NCBI GenBank assembly: GCA_028288645.1
Contig: JAQBNJ010000536.1
Span: 1 to 6,438, forward strand
Length of the DNA: 6,438 bases
From: Sediminibacterium sp.
Lineage (GTDB): Bacteria > Bacteroidota > Bacteroidia > Chitinophagales > Chitinophagaceae
Direction of reading: 5' to 3'
Shown here: one piece after another, positions 1 through 4,862 of the stretch
Numbering within the stretch: position 1 is the stretch's first letter
Layout: each line of letters opens with the position of its first letter
Notes under the pieces: generated by a model
The model's database searches: none
What the model saw: the letters and a program-made list of their open reading frames with translations, nothing else
What the model was told of the DNA's origin: nothing
Program-made: the position numbers and the translations under genes

Positions 1-486
1 CATCATAAAATGAATGGGTAATAAAAGAAAGAACCAGGCACTTGGTGCAAAATAAATATAGAAAGCTATGTAGGCTGCGCCAAAGAATAACCGTGTAATA
101 ATGTGGTGACCGAACCTGTCTAACTTATCCCATACAGGTAAATATTCTGTGGTGAACTGCGCATCGGGCAAATTTTTTCCCGTTAAAAACCCGCGGAAGA
201 TCACGATGGTACTTTTCATCATCTGGTACACATCTTTAAAAAAATGTGGCGAATGCGGATCCTGTTCCGTATCGCTGTAAGTGTGGTGCATACGGTGCAT
301 CACCCCATACGCTCTCGGCACCAGGAATGATGATCCCTGTACAAACCAGGTTACCAGGTAAAATGCGCGTTCCCAGTTCTTACTCGTTGTGTACATCTTA
401 TGTGAACAGAAACGGTGTAAAAAGAAAGAATGAAAAAACAACGACAGGAACCAATGTCCCATGAAAAAACAAAGAATTGCAAGCAT
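1..486 (-). CDS. Acyl-CoA/fatty acid desaturase, N-terminal part (cut by left window edge)
   Basis: The reverse strand is open from an ATG at 486 to the window edge (162 codons, no stop), so the C-terminus lies outside. The protein is a membrane di-iron desaturase of the delta-9 acyl-CoA/acyl-lipid type, which puts a double bond into fatty acyl chains and tunes membrane fluidity. Two of the three histidine boxes are visible: HRFCSH at residues 24-29 (HxxxxH) and HRMHH at 64-68 (HxxHH), the latter followed by the typical SDTEQDPHSPH stretch. Hydrophobic segments surround residues 1-23, 41-56 and about 132-160. The third box (HxxHH), expected past residue 200, is off the window. The frame stays open upstream of 486 to about 613 with no ATG. 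I chose 486 because family members start just before the first membrane helix; GTG at 501 is an alternative. Family identification is confident; substrate and position specificity are inferred. Confidence 0.9.
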   Translation of the reverse strand, partial: MLAILCFFMGHWFLSLFFHSFFLHRFCSHKMYTTSKNWERAFYLVTWFVQGSSFLVPRAYGVMHRMHHTYSDTEQDPHSPHFFKDVYQMMKSTIVIFRGFLTGKNLPDAQFTTEYLPVWDKLDRFGHHIITRLFFGAAYIAFYIYFAPSAWFFLLLPIHFMM

Positions 487-673
487 ATCCGGAACCCTCA
501 CATTTAGTGCCCGGGTAAGATAGGCTAATAAAGCTGCCCTCTTGCATAATAACGTAAGTATTCTATCTAAACCTGTTTTATTACATAGAAAATAAAATAT
601 GCCTATGAACTGATCCAATCAACGTTGCAGAAAAAAAGGTATTGTTACACAATCACAATATTAACATCTTGTG
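487..673. other. Spacer between desaturase and transporter remnant
   Basis: This AT-rich stretch of 187 bases should hold the promoter of the minus-strand desaturase. I found no exact TAnnTTTG -7 element on the minus strand, no convincing terminator and no coding sequence. The desaturase frame is open through much of it, but no ATG supports a longer protein. Confidence 0.4.
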
Positions 674-817
674 TTACCCCAAAGCCAACAGGACGATACC
701 CGCAAGCATGATCAATGCAGCGATGATTCTCTTAGCAGCATCTGCTTCTTTTAAAAGATTGGCGTCGAAGAATACACCAAATACGATGCTTAACTCTCTT
801 GCGGGTGATAACTTATT
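674..817 (-). pseudogene. C-terminal remnant of an EamA/DMT-family transporter
   Basis: The minus strand encodes LSPARELSIVFGVFF, then an LLKE motif, then a final hydrophobic helix IIAALIMLAGIVLLALG and a TAA stop at 674-676. This matches the last 45 or so residues of EamA-type drug/metabolite transporters: the (A/G)RE-(V/I)FG segment, the conserved KE before the last helix, and the last helix ending in a short tail. The other eight or nine helices of a normal protein of about 290 residues are missing. Upstream, the frame runs directly into the heptamer-type hairpin at 819-942, and an ATG at 871 inside that hairpin would give only 65 residues. It is best read as a truncated gene whose N-terminal part was deleted or displaced where the repeat now sits. 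The remnant keeps an intact frame and family motifs, which suggests recent loss. Expression as a short peptide is unlikely but not excluded. Confidence 0.62.
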
Positions 818-818
818 T

Positions 819-942
819 GAATAATGAATATTGAACAAGGAATGTAGAATTTTGAGGTGGGGTTGCCGCATTTTTGAAATTGTACAAAGAAGCGGAGGTC
901 TTACTTCAACATTCTATATTCCTTGTTCAATATTCAATATTC
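819..942 (+). repeat. 124-base imperfect inverted repeat (long hairpin) of heptamer units
   Basis: Base i pairs with base 1761-i over 58 positions (819-876 with 885-942), leaving an 8-base loop at 877-884. There are 46 Watson-Crick pairs and four true mismatches (824/937, 851/910, 865/896, 870/891). The other eight (844, 856, 859, 860, 862, 863, 864, 872 with partners) are G-T oppositions, which are G-U pairs in plus-strand RNA but A-C clashes in minus-strand RNA. The outer 32 bases match 30 of 32. Each arm has a 7-base period: from 911-942, read on the minus strand, GAATATT, GAATATT, GAACAAG, GAATATA, GAAT. The left end abuts the transporter remnant; the right end supplies the G of the pheS TAG stop. 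No transposase or obvious target duplication is visible. It could be a dispersed MITE-like element, a structured RNA, or a terminator for pheS. Confidence 0.85.
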
Positions 943-1973
943 TACACCACTCCCGTAAACTGTTTCAGGAAACGTACATCGTTCTGTGAATACAAACGGA
1001 GATCATTCACCTGGTATTTCAGCTGCGTGATGCGTTCAACGCCCATACCAAAAGCAAAGCCGGTATATTTATTTGAGTCGATGCCAAAATTGTCGAGCAC
1101 ATTCGGATGTACCATACCGCTTCCTAAAATTTCTACCCAGCCTGTGTGTTTGCAGATATTGCAGCCTTCGCCTTTACAGATCAAACAACTGATATCCATT
1201 TCGGCGCTTGGTTCGGTGAAAGGAAAGTAACTCGGGCGGAAACGCACTTTCACATCGTTGCCGAACATTTCCTGTACAAAGAAGTATAAAGTTTGTTTGA
1301 GATCGGCAAAGCTTACATTCTCATCTACATACAATCCTTCTACCTGGTGAAAAAAGCAATGCGCGCGGGCGCTGATGGTTTCGTTCCTATACACACGTCC
1401 CGGGCAGATCACGCGGATAGGTGGTTTTTGTGTTTCCATCACGCGGGCCTGTACACTGCTGGTATGTGTGCGCAGGAGCCATGATGGGTTTTGGTTGATA
1501 TAAAATGTATCCTGCATATCGCGCGCGGGATGGTCCTCCGGCAGGTTCATGGCGCCGAAATTGTGCCAGTCGTCTTCTATCTCAGGCCCTTCCGCAACAG
1601 CGAAACCTAAACGTTTGAAAATGGATACGATCTGGTTGCGGACGATATTCAATGGATGGCGCGTGCCGACGGCAACAGGATCACCTGGCAAACTCAGGTC
1701 TATTTGTTTGTGGTTTGTAGTTTGTGGTTTGTGGTTGACCTCCTTTATGGATTCATATTTTTCTTCGACGAAGATTTTAAAATCGTTGAGCACTTGTCCG
1801 AATTCTTTTTTACGATCGTTGGGCACATTGCGCATTTCGCCCATGATGGCTTTTACCAGGCCTTTTGTTCCGAGCCATTTAATGCGGAATTCCTCTACCG
1901 ATTCGGGGGTTGTAGCGGCGAAAGCGGTAATCTCATCCCTATATGCATTGATCTGTTGCACTAACTGTTCCAT
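942..1973 (-). CDS. pheS: Phenylalanine--tRNA ligase alpha subunit
   Basis: PheS is the catalytic alpha subunit of the cytoplasmic (alpha-beta)2 enzyme that charges tRNA-Phe with phenylalanine using ATP. The 343-residue product has the normal family length. The N-terminal coiled-coil tRNA-binding arm covers about residues 1-78. The class II catalytic domain follows from about residue 100, with GPEIEDDWHNF at 129-139, HPARDMQDTF at 148-157, motif 2 GRVYRNE at 192-198 with HCFFHQVEG at 205-213, and motif 3 GMGVERI at 309-315. A four-cysteine insert (C263, C266, C271, C274) precedes the GSGMVHP segment. The ATG at 1973 was chosen because the family starts here; the frame is open upstream to 2147, but that extension has no PheS character. 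pheT is not adjacent. Residues 80-90 are encoded by a heptamer tandem repeat in the linker, and the TAG stop (942-944) overlaps the hairpin repeat. Confidence 0.97.
   Translation of the reverse strand: MEQLVQQINAYRDEITAFAATTPESVEEFRIKWLGTKGLVKAIMGEMRNVPNDRKKEFGQVLNDFKIFVEEKYESIKEVNHKPQTTNHKQIDLSLPGDPVAVGTRHPLNIVRNQIVSIFKRLGFAVAEGPEIEDDWHNFGAMNLPEDHPARDMQDTFYINQNPSWLLRTHTSSVQARVMETQKPPIRVICPGRVYRNETISARAHCFFHQVEGLYVDENVSFADLKQTLYFFVQEMFGNDVKVRFRPSYFPFTEPSAEMDISCLICKGEGCNICKHTGWVEILGSGMVHPNVLDNFGIDSNKYTGFAFGMGVERITQLKYQVNDLRLYSQNDVRFLKQFTGVV
1706..1736 (-). repeat. Heptamer tandem repeat inside the pheS coding sequence
   Basis: Four consecutive 7-base units lie at 1706-1712, 1713-1719, 1720-1726 and 1727-1733 (plus strand GTTTGTG, with GTTTGTA in the second), then a partial GTT at 1734-1736. 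On the coding strand this reads as CCACAAA-type units and is translated as NHKPQTTNHKQ (PheS residues 80-90). It falls in the linker between the N-terminal coiled-coil arm and the catalytic domain, where insertion is likely tolerated. Because 7 is not a multiple of 3, gain or loss of a single unit would shift the frame. Confidence 0.85.
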
Positions 1974-1977
1974 AAAG

Positions 1978-1985
1978 CGAAGATA
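1978..1985 (-). promoter_or_regulatory. Possible -7 promoter element for pheS
   Basis: The minus strand reads TATCTTCG, which matches the Bacteroidota consensus TAnnTTTG at five of the six fixed bases. It ends only four bases before the pheS ATG, so a start a few bases downstream would give an almost leaderless mRNA. No clear TTTG -33 box was found. The match is weak and could be chance. Confidence 0.2.
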
Positions 1986-2141
1986 AACCGCAGATGAATA
2001 GGATGAGGATGCTACCCTTGATTTTATTGCATTCTCACTGCTGATCATTGTTCTGAACGCTAAAGTGAGTGACACAACAGGTGATGCTATATGTACAGGT
2101 GCTGGTTTACAAATAAGAAAATGGGTTATGGTGAGGCTTTT

Positions 2142-2211
2142 TTTCACGCAAAGGCAAAGAGCTGCTTTGGTTTTGACTTTGCGTCTTGGCTCCTTGGCGC
2201 CTTGCGTGAAA
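2142..2211. repeat. Inverted repeat built of 8-base units (70 bases)
   Basis: The ends TTTCACGCAA (2142-2151) and TTGCGTGAAA (2202-2211) are perfect 10-base inverted repeats. Similarity continues inward with gaps, and a second small pairing, GCAAAG (2154-2159) with CTTTGC (2177-2182), is possible. Read on the minus strand from 2208 down to 2177, the sequence is four octamers: CACGCAAG, GCGCCAAG, GAGCCAAG, ACGCAAAG. I recall similar ACGCAAAG-type repeats scattered through Bacteroidota intergenic regions, but that is memory, not a search. It has no coding potential of its own. Confidence 0.75.
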
Positions 2212-2281
2212 TATAAATCGTGAAAGTATTCCCAAACCTGCCCTTCCTACCCTCAAATCCGAAGAATAGCCGATAATCGCT

Positions 2282-2289
2282 TATATTTG
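2282..2289 (+). promoter_or_regulatory. Putative -7 promoter element of the DUF4290 gene
   Basis: TATATTTG matches all six fixed bases of the Bacteroidota sigma-ABfr consensus TAnnTTTG. A transcript beginning about 4-8 bases downstream (around 2293-2297) would have a leader of roughly 15 bases before the ATG at 2311, containing GGAG at 2301-2304. No good TTTG -33 element is visible at the usual 19-22-base distance. Confidence 0.45.
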
Positions 2290-2310
2290 TTGGTACAGAT
2301 GGAGAATCTC

Positions 2311-3111
2311 ATGGAATACAATACAGAGCGAAATCACCTTGGTATGAAAGAATACGGCCGCCATGTGCAGCGTATGGTGGAATATTTGCTGACAATTGAA
2401 GACAAGGAAAAACGCCAGCAACAGGCGCAATGCGTAATAGAACTGATGGGTTTTGTGAATCCGCATTTAAAGAACGTGGAAGACTTCAGGCATAAGCTCT
2501 GGGACCACCTGTTCTTTATCAGTGATTTTACATTAGATGTGGATAGTCCTTATCCGATTCCGCAAAAAGAAACCTACAAACAGAAACCAGACCCGATACC
2601 TTACCCTAAGCGTCATCCTAAATATGCGCATCTTGGGAAGAACCTGGAAGTGGTGATAGACAAGGCTTTGAAAGAAGAAGATCCTGAAAAGAAAGCAGGA
2701 TTTGCGCATGCGATCGCCTATTACATGAAACTGGCGTATAGCAACTGGCACAAAGAACTGGTGCATGATGATACGATACGGACCGAATTGAATAGCATCA
2801 CCGGCGGACAATTGGAATTCAGCAACACACCATATATTAAACACCGCAATCAGAATTTTGAGCGCGATGAATACCCACGCAGTGGCGGCGGACGCTGGCA
2901 GCAAAATTTCGGCGGGCGCAGTGGCGGTGGAAGAACCGGTGGTGGCCAGAGAGATAATAATAACCGTGGTGGCGGCCCGGGAAGAAGCAACAGTGGCGGC
3001 GGCCAAAGAGACAATAACAACCGTGGCGGCCAGGGAAATGGCGGTAACCGGGGTAATAACAATGGCCCGAGACAGGAAGGAAGAGGCGGGCAGTTTAAGA
3101 AAAGGTATTAG
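2311..3111 (+). CDS. DUF4290 family protein with RGG/Asn-rich tail
   Basis: The product is about 266 residues. Residues 1 to about 180 match the Bacteroidota-specific DUF4290 family: an MEYNTERNHLGMKEYGRHVQ start, MVEYLLTIEDKEKR, HKLWDHLFFISDF, and a second helical part containing YYMKLAYSNWHKE. The family's biochemical function is unknown to me. From about residue 185 to the end the protein is low-complexity, made of GGGR, RGG, QRDNNNRGG and NRGNNN units and ending in the basic KKRY. This resembles the disordered RGG tails of RNA-binding proteins. ATG 2311 was chosen because the family begins MEYN and a GGAG lies six bases upstream. ATG 2299 (adding MENL) is possible, and TTG 2287 would overlap the -7 element. 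There is no signal peptide, so it is probably cytoplasmic. A terminator follows directly. murA downstream is, as I recall, a frequent neighbour of this family. Confidence 0.85.
   Translation: MEYNTERNHLGMKEYGRHVQRMVEYLLTIEDKEKRQQQAQCVIELMGFVNPHLKNVEDFRHKLWDHLFFISDFTLDVDSPYPIPQKETYKQKPDPIPYPKRHPKYAHLGKNLEVVIDKALKEEDPEKKAGFAHAIAYYMKLAYSNWHKELVHDDTIRTELNSITGGQLEFSNTPYIKHRNQNFERDEYPRSGGGRWQQNFGGRSGGGRTGGGQRDNNNRGGGPGRSNSGGGQRDNNNRGGQGNGGNRGNNNGPRQEGRGGQFKKRY
2938..3030 (+). repeat. In-frame duplicated 12-codon RGG unit in the DUF4290 tail
   Basis: Bases 2938-2973 and 2995-3030 both encode GGGQRDNNNRGG, 57 bases apart, with several synonymous differences (for example CAG/CAA, GAT/GAC, AAT/AAC). 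The identical peptide with diverged codons suggests an old duplication kept by selection on the protein, or convergence on a favoured composition. Confidence 0.8.
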
Positions 3112-3133
3112 TACATCTTCAAATAATTCAGGA

Positions 3134-3160
3134 AGCATCGAAGAAACTCGATGCTTTTTT
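3134..3160 (+). terminator. Intrinsic terminator after the DUF4290 gene
   Basis: A perfect 8-base stem (AGCATCGA at 3134-3141 with TCGATGCT at 3148-3155) encloses a six-base loop and is followed by TTTTT at 3156-3160. It sits 22 bases after the stop codon. It should largely uncouple the upstream gene from murA. Confidence 0.85.
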
Positions 3161-3170
3161 ATTGTGGTTA

Positions 3171-3331
3171 TTTGCCGCGCTATTTTTTGTCGCGCCCCTC
3201 AAGGCGTGGAATAAAAATTATATCTAGTGTTTCTATTGGGGCTTTAGTCCCCGGTGTAAATGATACCGGGGACTAAAGTCCCAATAAAAAATATGAGATT
3301 CCCAAATCCACGCCCTGAAGGGCGCGGCAAA
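3171..3331. repeat. Composite palindromic REP-like element between the DUF4290 gene and murA
   Basis: The outer arms 3186-3210 and 3307-3331 are 25-base inverted copies matching at 22 positions; the right arm read on the minus strand begins TTTGCCGCGCCCTTCAGGG. A third, truncated copy of the arm's first ten bases (TTTGCCGCGC) lies at 3171-3180, just before the left arm, so the left end looks duplicated. Nested inside is a separate strong hairpin at 3235-3285. The segments between arms and hairpin are AT-rich and do not pair. The nested palindrome layout resembles REP/BIME elements mobilised by REP-associated tyrosine transposases; no such transposase is in the window. The rest of the 305-base gap (3332-3416) holds only a possible promoter for murA. 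Confidence 0.8.
3235..3285. repeat. Inner 21-base-pair hairpin of the REP-like element
   Basis: Bases 3235-3255 and 3265-3285 are inverted copies matching at 20 of 21 positions, with a 9-base loop. The core is GGGGCTTTAGTCCCCGG on the left and its near-complement on the right. The one mismatch is a G-T pair. An A-rich run follows on the plus strand, so it is not a typical U-tract terminator in that direction. Confidence 0.85.
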
Positions 3332-3371
3332 TCCATCAACAACTCTTTACCAAACAAACACAACGATAAAC

Positions 3372-3379
3372 TATATTCG
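3372..3379 (+). promoter_or_regulatory. Putative -7 promoter element of murA
   Basis: TATATTCG matches five of the six fixed bases of TAnnTTTG and lies 37 bases before the murA ATG, a normal leader length. No matching -33 TTTG was found at the right distance. It lies beyond the upstream terminator and repeat element, which suggests murA has its own promoter. Confidence 0.35.
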
Positions 3380-3416
3380 TAATACAATTTCACCAGCGAA
3401 TTTTCAATCTATTTAT

Positions 3417-4724
3417 ATGAGTTCATTTGAAGTGATTGGCGGTAATAAACTAAAGGGAGAGATCATTCCGCAAGGGGCGAAGAATGAGGCTTTGCAGATC
3501 TTATCGGCTGTTTTGTTAACAGCGGAGCCGGTTACTATTTCAAATATTCCCGATATACTGGATGTGAATTTGCTGATAGAATTGCTGCAGGATATTGGCG
3601 TGAAAATAACCCGTTCCTCAAGGGATAACTGCACTTTCCAGGCGGATGATATTGATGCGGATTACCTGGCATCAGAAGAATTCAGAAAAAAAGGTGGCAA
3701 ACTGCGTGGCAGTGTGATGTTCGCCGGACCCATGCTGGCAAGATTTAAAAGGGCTTATATACCCAAGCCGGGCGGTGACAAGATCGGCAGACGAAGATTG
3801 GATACTCATATCATCGGTTTTGAAAAACTAGGCGCGAAATATGAATATGATGATGTGCTGGGTTGTTTTAAATTATCCTCTCCCCAACTGCGCGGCACCT
3901 ATATGATGCTGGACGAACCTTCTGTTACCGGTACAGCAAATATTGTAATGGCCGCAGTTTTAGCAGAAGGAACCACTACTATATATAATGCTGCCTGCGA
4001 ACCCTATGTTCAGCAATTATGCAGGATGCTTAACAGGATGGGTGCAAAGATCAGCGGCATCGGCAGTAATTTATTGGTGATCGAAGGCGTAAGCGTTTTA
4101 GGCGGCACCATACACCGCATGTTGCCGGATATGATAGAGATCGGGAGTTTCATCGGCCTCGCTGCTATGACACAAAGCGAAATCACCATTAAAGATGCAG
4201 GCGTAGAACACCTGGGCGTGATCCCCGAAAAATTCCGCCAGTTGGGTATCCGGTTCGATATCAATGGCGATGATATTTATATTCCCGAGCAGGACTGCTA
4301 CGAGATACAGACTTTTATGGATGGTGGCATCTTAACCATCTATGATCATCCCTGGCCCGGATTTACGCCCGACCTGTTAAGTATCATTTTAGTGGTTGCC
4401 ACGCAGGCGCGGGGCAGCGTATTGATTCACCAGAAAATGTTTGAGAGCCGTTTGTTCTTTACCGATAAATTAATTGATATGGGCGCTCAGATCATTCTCT
4501 GCGACCCGCACCGCGCAACTGTGATCGGCCTCGGCAGGCATCACCAACTTCGTGGCATTACCATGAGCAGCCCGGATATACGTGCCGGACAGGCGCTGCT
4601 TATTGCCGCATTAAGCGCGGAAGGAAAAAGTGTGATACAGAATATCGAGCAGATAGATCGGGGGTACCAGTATATAGATGAAAGATTGCGCAATTTGGGT
4701 GCGGATATCAAACGGGTTAATTGA
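3417..4724 (+). CDS. murA: UDP-N-acetylglucosamine 1-carboxyvinyltransferase (MurA)
   Basis: MurA transfers enolpyruvate from phosphoenolpyruvate to UDP-GlcNAc, the first committed step of peptidoglycan synthesis in the cytoplasm. The product has 435 residues against 419 in E. coli and aligns end to end. GAKNEAL at 20-26 contains the catalytic Lys22-Asn23 pair at E. coli numbering. R97 and R126 correspond to R91 and R120, D319 (in the FTPDL segment) to D305, R389 (DIRAG) to R371, and R415 (IDRGY) to R397. The mobile active-site loop reads PKPGGDKIGRRRLD, with Asp121 (codon GAC at 3777-3779) where E. coli has Cys115. Enzymes with Asp here, as in Mycobacterium and Chlamydia, are active but not alkylated by fosfomycin. 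ATG 3417 gives a family-typical N-terminus. No strong terminator follows. Confidence 0.97.
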   Translation: MSSFEVIGGNKLKGEIIPQGAKNEALQILSAVLLTAEPVTISNIPDILDVNLLIELLQDIGVKITRSSRDNCTFQADDIDADYLASEEFRKKGGKLRGSVMFAGPMLARFKRAYIPKPGGDKIGRRRLDTHIIGFEKLGAKYEYDDVLGCFKLSSPQLRGTYMMLDEPSVTGTANIVMAAVLAEGTTTIYNAACEPYVQQLCRMLNRMGAKISGIGSNLLVIEGVSVLGGTIHRMLPDMIEIGSFIGLAAMTQSEITIKDAGVEHLGVIPEKFRQLGIRFDINGDDIYIPEQDCYEIQTFMDGGILTIYDHPWPGFTPDLLSIILVVATQARGSVLIHQKMFESRLFFTDKLIDMGAQIILCDPHRATVIGLGRHHQLRGITMSSPDIRAGQALLIAALSAEGKSVIQNIEQIDRGYQYIDERLRNLGADIKRVN

Positions 4725-4734
4725 GCGTGCCAAT

Positions 4735-4771
4735 ACCGCCTATATTATCATAATGAAATGTTAATGGCGGT
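4735..4771 (+). terminator. Weak hairpin downstream of murA
   Basis: ACCGCC (4735-4740) pairs with GGCGGT (4766-4771) across a 25-base AT-rich loop that itself contains the small palindrome ATTATCATAAT (4744-4754). No T-tract follows, so termination here is uncertain. Confidence 0.22.
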
Positions 4772-4862
4772 GTAAATCCCCTCATATCGGTGAATTCTGA
4801 AAAAAATTATTAAACAGGCATGCCAATTGCATATCCTATACATATCATCAAAATTGTGAATC

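Larger units (their letters stand above)
1974..2310. other. Divergent intergenic region between pheS and the DUF4290 gene
   Basis: These 337 bases separate the start codons of two divergent genes. They contain a possible minus-strand -7 element next to pheS (1978-1985), an octamer-type inverted repeat (2142-2211) and a plus-strand -7 element (2282-2289). The pheS frame happens to stay open through 2147, but that stretch has no recognisable domain, and its upstream ATG lies inside the repeat. No T-box, tRNA-like fold or leader peptide rich in Phe codons was seen. Confidence 0.5.

Noticed and set aside
246..464. Plus-strand open frame opposite the desaturase
   Set aside because: The minus strand encodes both histidine boxes in one uninterrupted frame; the plus-strand frame has no recognisable features.
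819..942. Retron msd or CRISPR repeat interpretation of the hairpin
   Set aside because: There is no reverse transcriptase, no second spaced repeat copy and no cas gene in the window; only the hairpin itself can be supported.
874..1230. Plus-strand open frame opposite the 3' part of pheS (118 codons)
   Set aside because: It is antisense to conserved pheS codons and begins in the hairpin repeat; no domain or start signal supports it.
1549..1986. Plus-strand open frame opposite the 5' part of pheS (145 codons)
   Set aside because: It is a shadow of pheS codon usage; the other strand carries clear family motifs throughout.
1974..2147. In-frame 58-codon N-terminal extension of PheS starting at ATG 2147
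   Set aside because: The extension has no PheS character, its ATG lies inside the octamer inverted repeat, and the family starts at the ATG at 1973, which already gives normal length.
2533..3138. Minus-strand open frame of 201 codons across the DUF4290 gene
   Set aside because: Its Ala/Val/Thr-rich sequence is the reverse of the Gly/Arg/Asn repeat codons; the plus strand has conserved family sequence, a promoter match and a terminator.
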